Shown: positions 31,720-43,939, counted from the first letter of the stretch. The stretch is DNA of 64,000 nt from Sphaerulina vaccinii (GCA_022570795.1 JAKUDP010000014.1:372001-436000); one strand, 5' to 3'. Program-made: numbers and translations. The notes: generated by a model not told the origin, from the letters alone.

Positions 31720-34700
31720 ATGGCGCACGCCAATCGAGCGCTACCTAGCGGCCTTGTTGGCGCCGCCGTCGCCGCCACCACGTATCTCCTCGCCTCGAGA
31801 GCTGGTAAACCAGTACCACCATCCGCCATACTGTCAAGTCCCAATACTCCTACAGACCTCATCTTCTTCCCCTCGAGGAGTGCCGTCTGCGCCGCCAAGT
31901 TCAAGAAACTTCCAACAACTGGTTCCAAGCCGCCTTCAGAGAATACCACGACGCCACCATTCTCCCTCGATGTGTTGCTGTCCTTCTTCCTCATCCTATT
32001 GACATACCTGGCGAATATGCCACAAACTCCGCAGCGCATTCGAGTCATTCTGGACAGCGTGATAAAGGCTCACAGCTACATTGCCCCATTTTGGGTTGCT
32101 GTTGAGACTGTTTCACCACGTCTCTCGTCATACTTTCCACTGCTTGCTCTCGCTCTTAGCATCCTCTTCGGCATCGTCGCCAACGAGGTATGGCACAGAG
32201 TCCAGCCGATTCCGGAGGCCATTGCAGAGACGATCGAGCAGGAGCTGGAGAGAGCCATTGACACTCTTGTATCCACTCAGCGAGATCATGAGAGAAAGAC
32301 CATCGAGTTGAAGAGCGCCATTGAGCAGCTTAAGCACGAGAAGGATGGCTTCCACCACATGCTCGAAACAGCTCAAGAAGAGCTCTCCATAGAACGCCAG
32401 GTGACCAAGGAGCTGTCGGAGAGAATCACCGCGCTCGGAAAGGAGAACAACTTGCTGGAGAAAGAGCAGATCGCACTGAACTCGAAGAAGACCAGTCTTG
32501 AGCGTAGTGTTGCGAACAGAGAAAGAGAGAACGAACGCGTCAACGCCGAAGGCAAGCGATGGAAACAGAAGTTCGAAGACAATGAGAGCTTCGAGCTCGC
32601 TGCTGCTGATGCTGAAGCGCAGAACTCTGAGCTGTGGGCGGAGAACAAGAGGCTCGAAGAGCGAGTGAAAGAGTTGATTGCCGAGAACTCGATATATGAG
32701 CAGCAGCAAAGGGCCTCAAAGCGTCAGGTTTCCCAGCATGAGGTGGAAGCAGTGCCTGAAGAAGGCGGACAATCAGATGTCGCGGTACGAGAGGTACGAG
32801 ATGTCCAGCCGGAGACCTCTGACCAGGTTCTGATCGGCGAGGATGATGCTCCAGTTGATACTAGCCCTCAGCACAAAGTCAGTGAGATCGAAGAGGCGAC
32901 TCCGGCTACTCCTACCAACCATGGCATCGAAGATAATGGCAGTGCTTCACCAGTCCTGGAGCCGATGTGCGAGACAGCAGTCGAAACTAGCAAGGAACTG
33001 GATTTGGTCGCCACCGGAGTCGTATCAATTTCCGACTCTACAACAGAACAGACAACTGAGCAACCACCCGAGGCCGAGCAGATCGAGACCTGGCCACCTC
33101 TATCATCGGCAGTGACTGACGCGGAGGCTGATGGCTTAGCTGCTGATATCAACAAACAAGATAAGGTCATCTCGACCGATGCGCAGCCTGCTGTCTCTGC
33201 GAACCTTACGCCTACGGAGCAGACGCTCGAAGGCCCAGGCGTGTTGAGACGCGATGCTCTGGGACAAAGCGCAGCATACTCCTTGGACCAGATTGGTCAT
33301 ATCGAGACGATCTCTCGGGATGATATTTCCATGGTAGACGTAGACAGAAGCGAAGTACTTGCCGAAGAGATCAATATTCCACTCGACTTAGCACGAGCTG
33401 CACAGCCGGCACCACAATCAATCACTGCAGCAGGCGACTCACCGAGCCAGAGTGATATCGAGATGGTCGACGACCTTAGCGAGCACATTGCAAGCTTTCA
33501 TCCAGAGGAGATCTCGCAATCCGTCTTTGACATCTCGGCAGATGCCTCGCGTTTTACGCCATTCAATTTCAACACCCTGTCGAGATCAGGATATGTTCTA
33601 GAGCAGGCGAAATCAAGTGATGCTGTTGAGACGAGCTCGCAGGATGATATAATGATGGGAGACGCAGGAATCTGTACCGGAACAGCCGCCCATACCGCAA
33701 GACCGACCGCACAACCGGCGGGGAATGTCTTCGGGGCAAAAACGAGGACACACGAACAGAGTGCTCCAGTGCTTATTCACCAGGGAGACAGCAAGCATGA
33801 TAGCACTTCAGGCGGACCCTCGCGAGATGCGATTCACTTGACTGCTCCACAACCTGCACCTCCTGCTTTGAAGCCACTCCTCATACCTACACCCTTAAGA
33901 GAGACGGATCGCGCTGGAGACGAGCCGGAAATGCACAAAGATACAGCTTTCAATGTCACAATCTCGACCACACCGTCACCGAGGAAGTTCTTGAAGCCGA
34001 AGACTAGGAAGCATGGGCAGAGTGCTCCAGTAGTGGTCCAAGGTGAAATGGAGACAGGTCTTTGGGCCGAATTCGCGAAGCCGTCCCCTGCCAAGAGCTG
34101 CGAAGATGAGGATATGCATCTGCCAGATACTGCGATGCAGAACGAGTCAAGCTCTCTCACAGCAGTTGCACCAGCCATGCCATTTGCTATGCCGCCAGTT
34201 CGGGAAATGGAGGTGCGGAGCCAACAGAGCCATGCACCTGTGATCGACGCCGAAATGAGTGTTGCAGATTCACCTGCAGATACTTTCACATTCGATACAC
34301 AGTCTACACCACTGCAAGCTGGCCCAGACGAGAACGAGTCAGTGGCGCCAGATCAGAAAGAGATCGAAATGAGGGATGAAATGTCGCCTGAAGATGTTTC
34401 CATAGTCGCTGCACAGTCTGAGCATCCACAAGCTGATCCAGCCGAGGACATGCCTACGGCACTAGATCAGAGCGAGCTGGAGATAGCTGTCAGAGCTGCG
34501 AACGGGGAGACCGAGCGACTGTACGATCTACATGCCAAGCATGATCCGGTTGATTCAGCAGACCGACGTGCCGGGTGGCTCCAAGCAATGAAAGAATTAG
34601 AAGTGCAAGAAGATTCTGCCGATGAGCTCATCATGTATGAGTCTTGGGAAGAGTATGATAAAGAGCTGGCCTCGTTACGAGTAGGATATGAGAAGATCAG

Positions 34701-35619
34701 TGCCGAGATTCGAGATGCTCTGGCTGCCGACTCCGACGATGAAGAGACCTCCGAAGACGACCTATCATCCACAGAAGATGAGGGACCCAGTGAGGCCCCC
34801 AGTGAGTCTGGCGATGACGCAGACTCACACTACGGCAACGATGATCTGGACCAGATCGCTCGTGAACACGAAGAGTCGCCAAGCATGCAAGAGGCGATGA
34901 ACAACCAGCCTCAGCCAACTCTACATGAAATGCTGCAGTTAGATGCCGTACAGACTGCACGAGAGAAGACACTCGCATCGCACAACCAGTATATCCAGCT
35001 ATTCTCTGTGCCGAACGAGCACTGGGCCGCTGAGATTGCTACACAGAATAGCAGACTCAGCAGACTTGCTGAAGACTTCGGCAATGGACTGATCACTCCT
35101 GAGACACATTTCCAGGAGTTGGTCGACGTGCAGAAGCAGTTCGCACGTATCGGCCGAGAGATCGATGCTGTCACAGGACTTGACTTAGAAATATCATTTC
35201 CCGATAGCGATGATGATCGCGAGACTGCCTCCGGAAACTCGCCAACGACCACGGCACCTGACAGTCTTTCTGCTATTGATGAGGAAGACTCACCATCCTT
35301 GAGCGATCTGGTCAAGCAGGATATATCAGACGCTCGGGACACGACAGAGGAGCTCATGCTCTCCCATGAGAATCTCGATCGATATGGCGCAACAGCCACA
35401 GCGGATCGTGCAAAGTGGAACAACGAGATGGCTGCTCTGACCGAGAAAGCAGAGAAACTGGTGCCCGTTGATGAGACCTTTGAGCCGCCAACTGATGAGG
35501 AGTATGCCGATGAGCTCCGCGAAGTTCTGGAGGCAGAGCAGAAGATAGCCGTTAGCATTCGGAGTGCTATTGGAGTGTTACGAAACGTTCAGGAGAACAT
35601 TGATCCGGCATTGCTTTGA
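31720..35619 (+). CDS. Large membrane-anchored coiled-coil hypothetical protein
   Basis: An intronless 1299-codon gene. The N-terminus has a weak hydrophobic helix (residues about 10-26), a strong one near 82-98 (LDVLLSFFLILLTYLAN) and another near 138-155 (FPLLALALSILFGIVANEV). A continuous parallel coiled coil of about 180 residues follows (170-345, rich in E, K, L with EKEQIALNSKKTSLERSV), then about 650 residues of disordered acidic sequence. In that part the motif QSAPV(L/V) recurs in related surroundings (THEQSAPVLIHQG and KHGQSAPVVVQGE). The end contains further charged helical segments. It is probably anchored in ER or nuclear-envelope membrane with the coiled coil in the cytosol. I recognise no family. 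It is the last gene before the PKS cluster. Confidence 0.75.
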   Translation: MAHANRALPSGLVGAAVAATTYLLASRAGKPVPPSAILSSPNTPTDLIFFPSRSAVCAAKFKKLPTTGSKPPSENTTTPPFSLDVLLSFFLILLTYLANMPQTPQRIRVILDSVIKAHSYIAPFWVAVETVSPRLSSYFPLLALALSILFGIVANEVWHRVQPIPEAIAETIEQELERAIDTLVSTQRDHERKTIELKSAIEQLKHEKDGFHHMLETAQEELSIERQVTKELSERITALGKENNLLEKEQIALNSKKTSLERSVANRERENERVNAEGKRWKQKFEDNESFELAAADAEAQNSELWAENKRLEERVKELIAENSIYEQQQRASKRQVSQHEVEAVPEEGGQSDVAVREVRDVQPETSDQVLIGEDDAPVDTSPQHKVSEIEEATPATPTNHGIEDNGSASPVLEPMCETAVETSKELDLVATGVVSISDSTTEQTTEQPPEAEQIETWPPLSSAVTDAEADGLAADINKQDKVISTDAQPAVSANLTPTEQTLEGPGVLRRDALGQSAAYSLDQIGHIETISRDDISMVDVDRSEVLAEEINIPLDLARAAQPAPQSITAAGDSPSQSDIEMVDDLSEHIASFHPEEISQSVFDISADASRFTPFNFNTLSRSGYVLEQAKSSDAVETSSQDDIMMGDAGICTGTAAHTARPTAQPAGNVFGAKTRTHEQSAPVLIHQGDSKHDSTSGGPSRDAIHLTAPQPAPPALKPLLIPTPLRETDRAGDEPEMHKDTAFNVTISTTPSPRKFLKPKTRKHGQSAPVVVQGEMETGLWAEFAKPSPAKSCEDEDMHLPDTAMQNESSSLTAVAPAMPFAMPPVREMEVRSQQSHAPVIDAEMSVADSPADTFTFDTQSTPLQAGPDENESVAPDQKEIEMRDEMSPEDVSIVAAQSEHPQADPAEDMPTALDQSELEIAVRAANGETERLYDLHAKHDPVDSADRRAGWLQAMKELEVQEDSADELIMYESWEEYDKELASLRVGYEKISAEIRDALAADSDDEETSEDDLSSTEDEGPSEAPSESGDDADSHYGNDDLDQIAREHEESPSMQEAMNNQPQPTLHEMLQLDAVQTAREKTLASHNQYIQLFSVPNEHWAAEIATQNSRLSRLAEDFGNGLITPETHFQELVDVQKQFARIGREIDAVTGLDLEISFPDSDDDRETASGNSPTTTAPDSLSAIDEEDSPSLSDLVKQDISDARDTTEELMLSHENLDRYGATATADRAKWNNEMAALTEKAEKLVPVDETFEPPTDEEYADELREVLEAEQKIAVSIRSAIGVLRNVQENIDPALL

Positions 35620-36589
35620 ACCAGCTGTCTCTGGGAGAGCGGCTTGACCATGCCACTCAAGTCGCAATCGGTGTGCGATGATATCTGATAGAGCGATGTC
35701 GAGATGAAACGAAGTGTTGGCAGTGGGAGGACTAGAATGGAGGAAAGGGCTGATACTACAAGGCTCGTAGCAATGTTGCAGATTCCTGCTGGTGTTGGGA
35801 GGCTCGTTGCATGTTTGCACCAGCCCGATAGTACTGTTAGGCTGGTCGCATATTTGCACCAGCCTGATAATATTGAAAGTCCCCTCGTTATATATGTTTG
35901 GCCTCAGGAAGTAGATCGTGCTTGGTTTTGGGACTTTGGCGTCTGTTACGCTTGCGTGCATGATATCCAGAGAATATGCTCTCGTACAATAGTAGACGTT
36001 GACGAGATGCAATAGATATTGAAGACACCCATATCACAATTGTCGAGCAGGCGTCAGCGACACTACGATAAAATTGATCCGAGCAATACGACCTGTACGG
36101 TCTTGGCAAGTTTCCATATACACCTCGAGCTTTCCTCCTCTTTCCTCGTCTCATCATACATTACCACTCACCATGACTCCATGCGTTGCCGCGACTTCTA
36201 CATCAACACCGGAGTATCTCGTCGAGCCTCTTTCTCGGCCACGAAAATCCGGTCAACCGGGATGATGACCACCACGTTGCTCTCCACATCACCAGATGGA
36301 CTATGCAGACCACCATTGACCTCCACATGGCTCTCTACACCAGCAAATGTACTATATCACCCCGTTGTCCTCCAGATTGTGATGGCTAGACAGTCCGTTG
36401 ATGAGCACCGGAGCAGCAGGCTTGAGTTGACGCGTCTCAATTCGCATCAAATACCATCATGACTCGACGCGTTGTCGCGTCCACGATATGGACAACGATG
36501 CACACGTCCCGGATTCTCACCGCACACAACCTATCGGGCACTCAGCGTGGCCACCAGGACTGCCATACCGAAGACGACACCAGATCTAC
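35620..36589. other. Intergenic region at the left border of the PKS cluster
   Basis: About 1 kb lies between the 1299-residue gene and the end of the reducing PKS. It holds a 3 x 39 bp tandem repeat (listed separately). Open frames at 35704-36015 and 36019-36462 lack any family signature. Confidence 0.55.
35761..35877 (+). repeat. Three tandem 39 bp repeats, open as a 13-residue unit
   Basis: Starting at AGG 35761, three consecutive 39 bp units read RLVAMLQIPAGVG, RLVACLHQPDSTV and RLVAYLHQPDNIE in one frame. The surrounding frame (35704-36015) is open for 103 codons from an ATG, but no other support for a gene exists. Confidence 0.8.
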
Positions 36590-39500
36590 CTAAGATTGCG
36601 AAAAGCCCTGAACAATCTTCTCTGCAAGACTCTTCATAGGCAATGGCGAAATAAGGTCGAAAATGGTCACCTCCACCTTACCCTCCTTGTAGATCCAATT
36701 GCGAATTTCGATCGCCACGAGCGAGTTGATGCCGTATGCTGGCAGCGAGCGATTCGTGTCGATTCGGTCTTCAGCCACTCCCAGACACTTGGCCACTTTG
36801 TGCACGAGCATGTCATTGATGACTATCTCAGCCTTGTCTGCTGATTTGGCAGCGCTGAGCCGCTTCAGGAATGACGGCCCTGCAGCTGTGCCATCTCTAT
36901 CTTCGACTTGTTGACCGGTATGCTTGAGCATTGAAAACCGCGGATCTTGGAGATAGAACGGTGGTTCGATTCCTGCAGCCAGTGCGGCACCGCGGGACGC
37001 AATACCAGTTGGCACTTGAGCTGGTACATTGCCATTGCCCGAGATCTGGTCCTGGATTACAGTCCGAATGAGCTTCTGAAGCTGGACTTCGCCAATGCCA
37101 AAGCAGCTCCACTCTTTCAGGTTCTCCGTCATGCCTTTCTCTGCGAGGACCCCGACATCGTTGATGATGCCCAGATCCAGAGATGTGGCACGTAGACCTT
37201 GCGCTCGACGAAAGTGTGCAAGACTGTCCTGGTAGCTACTGCCCGCGCCATAGCTAGCCTGGCCTAGATTGCCGAAGAGTCCTGCAAAGGAGGAGAGTAG
37301 CACAAAGAAGTCAAGATCCTTGGGTAGCAGCTTGTGGACATTCCAACTGGCTTGAATCTTGGGTCGGACTGCTTCCTGCCATGAGGCAAAGTTCTGGTTT
37401 GCAAATGTTGCATCTCGGAACACGGCAGCACACTGGAGCACTCCACGCACTGGTGGCATGTCCTTCGCGCACTGAGCTAGTGTGCTCTGAAGATCGGACT
37501 CCTCAGCGACATCACACGCGTACGCGCGGCAATCCACTTGCTCCGAAGTAAGGTCGGCGAGCAACGCTTGGGCAGAAGGTGACTTAGCGCCGGATCGACT
37601 GACGAAGCAGATGTGCTTCGCCCCAAGGCTGATGAGCATACCTGCCAAACTGCGGCCGATGCCTCCCAGACCACCAACCATAACATACGTTGCATCAGAA
37701 CTTAGCCGAGCAGAGGCACCACCGTCGCCCAGAACTGGTACCACATCTTCAGTGGACCAGGACAACAGCAGCTTGCCCATATGCTGACCAGTTTGCATCA
37801 AACGCACGGCGTCGTGCACTTTAGACACTGAAAACTCAGTTTGCGGCTTGGCAGGTCTCGAGATTCCTCGTTGCACAAAGTCCATGGCGCCATCAAGCAG
37901 TTGCGCAGTGAGCTTCGGGTTATTCCGCATGATGTGTTCCACGTCGAATGTGCTGTACGTAGCACCGACTTCATGAGGAGGCCGAACGTTCTCGAGAACT
38001 GCCTTGCCGACTTCGACAAATGTACCACCCGGTGCCAGTGATCTCCAGCTCTCGCGCAGCATGTCTCCAGAAAGGGAGTTGAGGATGACGTCTACGCCTC
38101 TGCCAGCCGTCATCCTTTTAATCGCCATTGCAAAGCTCGGGTCTCGAGAATTGAGTATGTGGTCGTCCGGCAACGCATACAACTCCTTGATCAATTCTCG
38201 TTTGGCTGTAGAGCCCACCGTCACGAAGATCTCCATACCAAAGTGTTGTGCATATTGGATGGCGACTTGTCCTAAGCCACCCGCTCCAGCGTGGATGAGG
38301 ACCGATTGTCCAGGCTCCGGACGGGCGATGCGAACGAATGCATTGTATGCTGTACAGTGCACCACTGGCAATGAAGCTGCATCTGCAAGCTGCAGAGACG
38401 GAGGCAAGACTCTGCAGGAGGAGGCCTTTACCCTCGCGATGGAGCTGTGCATACCGATGCTCATGCAGAGCACTCGATCACCAGGCGTGAGGCTGGCGAC
38501 TGACCTGCCAGCTCTGAGCACAATACCACTGCCTTCGGCACCTTCCATGGTTCCTGCAACACGTCCCATGGCAATCATGATGTCCTTGAAACTGTATCAC
38601 ACAAAGTCAGTACTGTCTCGCTGTTTGCAGAGTGAGTACTCCCACTTACTTCAGTCCCGAATACGCCACCTGTAACACTACTTCGTCCGCCTCCAGGTCC
38701 GCTGCGACAGCTGGATCCTCCACGAAATGCAACGTATCTGGCTGTCCAATCTCGCCAATCTCGAGCCTCCTCGCGACGCTACCTTGTCCTAATGGGACAT
38801 TCTCGTGCACAGAAACCTGTTGCCCAGACACCCAATCGCTGAGAGTAGGATCAGCAGCAATACGCATAGTACGCACAATACCATGTTCATCGACGGAGAA
38901 CTCATTATCCCGCGTGTTTACCATTGCCACTCTGGCAATAGTGGTCGCTGCATTCGTGTCGCTCGTGGAAGACATATGTAATGTACGAATGTTGACGCTG
39001 GCATCCTCGTTTCGGATACTTCGCACCATGCCATCTATGGCATAGAAGGATGGATCGTCTCCTGCAGTAACCCACAGGACGTCAGTGGCGATGGTGAAGA
39101 GTCGCTGAAGCTCTTGAAAGTCTTGCTCATTGATAGACGCGATAAGCGGTCGATCAATCTCCATCAACGAGATACATCTTGCGCGTTTCATCAGAGGCTC
39201 GTATAGTGCAGTTGCTGGCCATTGAACGCGTACAGGGCGATATCTTTGAGTCTCCAGGTACTGCTCAAGTTGTTCAGCCCACGCAGTAGTGGTCCGCGAA
39301 GGCTTGGCTGGCTCAAGTATAATGATGTCGCTGCCAGTGAAAGGAGGTGTCCAGCTCTCTTGCAGACTGGCTATGACGAGCTGGCAGTCACTGCCTTCAG
39401 TGCTTCCTGGCGAGCAAATACGGACATGTATATATGCATCTTGCTTCTGCAGAGCAGCCTCAAGTTGTGCACCTGATCCGATGGCACAAATGAGACCCGA

Positions 39501-42500
39501 AGGCTCCAACCGCTTGACGACAGCGTCGATGAGCACGGGGAGAGAAGTCGCATTATCGAGTAGAGCATCTGGTAGCACGATAGCACCGAAGCTGGCTGCT
39601 GCATCGAGTGCTGTCGTAGCGCTCAATAGCTGTTCGTCCTTCCATGCTACGAGATGCGTTGACGGCGTGTGACGCGTTCGGTAGCCGCTGCTGTCGAAGA
39701 CTGACTTGTCCCCCAGCTCTAAGACAGAGACTTCTGGATTGTTATGGCGGAGAAGATGGACAAACTCTATCAATTGGGACAGAAGTGGAGAGTCTGCCTG
39801 ACCCAACACACGAGGTATATCTGCGGGACCTAGCAGCTCCGTTGAAGGCTTCGTGACGATCTGGCTGCACATGTAATACGATGTACTATCATGGAGTTGT
39901 TCACGGCCAGCGATTTGGGTGAGCTTCAAGCCCGTCAGAGACAATACTGGCTGCAGCGATGAAGGCTCGATAGCATGAATCTCGCTCAAGAACGAATGAA
40001 GACCGGAATGCTTGACGTTGGAGAACACAGCTAGCTGTTCACCTTCACGGAATGGTACATCAGCCGAGATGATCAATTCGCCAATTGAAGTTGGGATAGG
40101 TGTACGAGAGACCAGTCCTGCAGCGGCTACTATTGTTTGCGTGATGGGGTCGAAGGTCGCGGGATGGATAATGAACGGTCGTGTGCCGGGATGGTCTCGT
40201 TCGCCTGCGGGATTGACCACGTTGACAGTACAACAACTCTGCCCTTCGCCCATGCGAATGTCGACAATATTCTGGAAAGCTGGACCGAACTCTAGCCCTA
40301 TCCGCGCCAGTTCGGCGTAGAACGCACTTGGCTGCGCTGGCCGGCGACACACTTGCTTCGCTTCCTGGTAGCATTTACGAACATCTTCCTGCACAGCTTC
40401 CAGCTCTCGTACTGCAGGTGCATCTGGGCTATCATGGGCATAGTCGATGCGGAAACGGCCTGTGCAGTTACATCTCATGGCAGTACTCTTCGAACAGGAT
40501 GAGATTGAAAATGAGAACCAATGGCCGTCATCCTCGAATGCAGGACGCACACGTAACGTCATTTCTGTAGCAGCAGACTCGCCCATCTCTGCAGCCGAAA
40601 GGAATTGGACGTCCCGCAATCGAAAGGCACGAATTGTGCGATCAGCTGGTGCCAATTGGCGTGCTGCTTCAATGGCCATTGCGACATAGCCCACCGCCGG
40701 ATAAACGATGACACCTTGAATCTTGTGATCTACCACCCAATGCTCTTCTGAGGGCCGGATGAAGGCTCGCCAGACATGTTCGTTGGCAACAAGCTGTGGT
40801 ATAGGAGCGCCGACGAACCGATAAGCCGGGTGTGGTCGATTGCAGTACTCTCGATCCCAACGTGACTGTGCCCAGTATGATGTTTCGTGGTTCCAACTGT
40901 ACGCGGGAAGATCTGTCAGAGGCACACGCACGTTGCCATCATCTTCTCGGTTGACTTTCTTGACGTCTACCATTGCGCCTCGAGCGAGCAGATTTGCTGC
41001 AGCTCCTACGGATGTCTCTAGGGCATCTACACCTCTTGAAAGGACGGAGAAGTATTCCTTGTCCATGCCACAGCTTGCCATTGTGGTCTTGACTGGAGCT
41101 GCCAATGCCGCATGAGGCCCAACTTCCAGTACGACGTCGACTTCTTTTGAGCGCAACATGCTCTCGACAGCATTGGCGAACAGCACAGGCGATACCAAGT
41201 TTCGTACCCAATTCGAAGGGCCAAGTGTGTCTGCAGCTGCCACACGGCCGGTGACACTGGAGTGCATCGTTCGTCCAGGATGCGCTGGCTTTGGTCGAAC
41301 ATCTCGGAGTCGCATCAGATACTCGTTCGATATGACCGAGAGATGAGGCGAATGGTATGCTGTGTCTACCTTGAGACGTCGATTGAACTGGCCAGCTGTA
41401 GTGAGAAGCTCGCTCAACTCGGCAATGGCGCTTTCGTCGCCAGATAAGGTGACACTCGAAGGAGCATTGACACAACCAACGACTGCCATGCCTTTGGTAA
41501 GCTTAGCAACGAAAGTCGTGGCTTGAGCTGGCGATATCCCAGCAGCAAGCATAGCTCCGCGTGGTATCGAGGTCCTCTTCTTGACATTTCCCCGCCAGTA
41601 CGCTGTCTTCCAGGCATCTTCAGCGCTGAGCGCTCCTAGGCAGTAAGCAGCACCAATCTCGCCACTTGAATGCCCGACTAGCGCTGTTGGAGTGATGTTC
41701 CAAGAGTCTAGAAGATCCACCAATGCCACCTGGAGCACAGTACAGAGCGGCTGGCTATACTCTGCCTGATTGATGTGGGTGTGGTCGGCGTCCAGCAAGA
41801 GCTCATCCATAGCCGACCAAGTGCAGTCGAGTGCAGACCTCAGATACTGGTCCGCCTTTTCAACGCTCTTTCGGAAAACAGGATATGCAAGCAACTCCAT
41901 GCCCATGCGGCCCCACTGGGCACCTTGACCGGTGAAGATGAAGCCAATCTTCAGCGAGCCAGCAGATACCTGATGCACCGGGCTGCTGTCAGCCTCCAAA
42001 GCATCGCGAAGCAAGTCAACACTAGGCGACACTAGGCATGATCTATAACCAAAATGTGCTCGCTTCGTGGTCAGTGTCGATGCGAGTCGCTCGAAGTAAT
42101 CTGGTGCTGGTGCTGACAGCTTCTTCAGGAAACCGCAGAGGTTAGCCTTCTGCCGCTGCAGCGTGGTGGGATCATTTGCGCTCAGGATAATCAGCTTCGG
42201 TTGCCGAGTAGCTGTCACGGTCTTATGTCTTGCCACAGATGTCAAAGGGGCCTCCAAGATGGCATGCGCAATAGTCCCGCTCGCACCGAAAGAGCTGACA
42301 CTGACACGCCGTGGACCTGCTCCAGGCCATGGTCTCAAGTCGTCGACAACCTCTAATCGCCACTTCTGCCAGTCTACTCTGGGATTAAGGGCTTTGATGC
42401 CCACTGTTGGGGGAATTTGGCCATGTTCCAGCATGAGAATTGCTTTTATCAAGCCGGCGATTCCAGCAGCGCCTTCCAGATGGCCGATCTACCAAAGTCA

Positions 42501-43666
42501 GCTTGTGCAGATGCGGTCTCGCTATGAGGAACTTACATTCGTTTTAACAGAGCCGAGCAAGATTGGGTCCACTCCACCACCAAGAGTCTTGTATATTGCT
42601 TCGATTTCTGCTGGATCACCGACTTTGGTACCAGTGCCATGAGCCTCGACATATCTTGTTTCTGTCGCCGGAATGCCAGCAGCCTCGTAGGTCTTCTGTA
42701 TTAGTTCGGCCTGCGCGTCCGCATTGGGAAGAGTGATACCACTGGTCCAGCCATCTTGGCCAACCGCAGTGCCTCGTATGATTGAGCGAATGGCATCGCC
42801 TGCTCGCACAGCGCTACTCATTCGTTTCAAGACCACAGCGCCCAGGCCTTCTCCACGACCGAAGCCATCGCCGGACACGTCAAAGCTTTTGCACTTACCA
42901 TCCGCGGACAAGAACTTCTGATTTGAATAGAAGAGGTAGTATTCAGGATTGAAAATGAGATTGGCTCCTCCAACAATCGCCAAATCACATTCGCCACATT
43001 GTATGCTCTGGAAAGCTTGGTGCAGTGCCACCAGACTGGAAGAACACGCAGTGTTGACAGTCATGGATGGTCCGCGCAGATTGTAGAACCAACTTACTCG
43101 TCCCGAAATGTATTCTGGGCCTGTTCCCGTCCATGTGTGCATTGGAGCAGCTTCTGGGTCTCGAAACATGGTCTCTCTCCAGTCGTTGCTGTTAGCTCCC
43201 ATCCAGCAACCAGTATTCGATCCACTGAGCTCTCCTGGAGTTATGCCTGCGTTTTCGAAAGCCTCGAATGCGACTTCCATCATTAGCCTTTGTTGCGGAT
43301 CCATGGCTTCGGCTTCCCCAGGTGTGATGCCGAAGAAGTTGGCATCCCAGCGCTTGATGTCTTCCTGCAAGAAGTGTCCTGAATCTGTGACACTGCGGTT
43401 GAGCCCACCCGATGGCCCATCGTGGAACGCTTTGGCATTGAATCTATCTTGAGGGATTTTGGAAATGGCAGCTATAGGAAGTTTGGTTGCTCAGCACAAT
43501 TCCAAGCCACATCGTGCATACACGGCACGAACTTACACCTCCCTTTACTTAGCATCTCCCAGAATGCTCCAGGACTCGACGCTTCTCCGGGAAACCTGCA
43601 CGAAAGCCCAATGACTGCCACGGAGGTGCTGTCGTCTTCAAGGACGCCATTGGTAGGAGCGCCCAT
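36590..43666 (-). CDS. Highly reducing iterative polyketide synthase (KS-AT-DH-psiMT-ER-KR-ACP)
   Basis: Four exons: 43666-43537, 43471-42537, 42488-38650 and 38591-36590; introns 65, 48 and 58 bp; 2301 residues, all phases closing. KS: VNTACSSS with Cys186, EAHGTGT, and KTN-IGHLEGAAG across intron 2. AT: FTGQGAQW and GHSSGE (Ser629). DH: HKIQGVIVYP (His943) and the Asp of FIIHPATFDPITQT (1135). Where an active HR-PKS carries a C-methyltransferase the sequence is degenerate: LELGDKS replaces the glycine-rich SAM loop, so methylation is unlikely. ER: HAGAGGLGQ (about 1735). KR: VGGLGGIGRS (about 1941) and Tyr of QASYGAGS (2082). ACP: YGINSLVAIE (Ser2258), with Asn where Asp is usual before the serine. 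There is no release domain. Its product is expected to be handed to another enzyme, most simply the SAT of the nearby non-reducing PKS. Confidence 0.96.
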
Positions 43667-43822
43667 GGCCAGAGTTGAATCTATTGAGCTTCCTGTACAC
43701 TCTTAGCGACTTTGACAGTGCTGTGGACTTGGATCAAACGACTGGAGAACTAAACGACTGGACTATGCTATGCGTATCGATCGCAAGAGTGACGTCCATA
43801 GACTTGGATCTACGGAGCAGGA

Positions 43823-43838
43823 CGGACGCGCTCGTCCG
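43823..43838. promoter_or_regulatory. Candidate Zn(II)2Cys6 binding palindrome CGG-N10-CCG
   Basis: The half sites CGG (43823-43825) and CCG (43836-43838) are extended by one further symmetric pair-run (CGGAC and GTCCG, 6 bp apart). Such everted or inverted CGG triplets are bound by fungal binuclear-cluster regulators. A single occurrence can arise by chance; no regulator gene is in the window. Confidence 0.35.
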
Positions 43839-43939
43839 GATCTGAACTCCTCGAGATCGATGCCGACAGTCTGCTATGGACCGAAGTTGGAACGGCCGTC
43901 TTGGATTCTGACCGTATTCGCAGTTCCATCGTGAACCTA

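Noticed and set aside
32128..32709. 193-codon minus-strand frame rich in leucine
   Set aside because: Antisense of the coiled-coil region of the 1299-residue protein. Glu/Lys codons on the sense strand produce Leu/Phe on the other strand.
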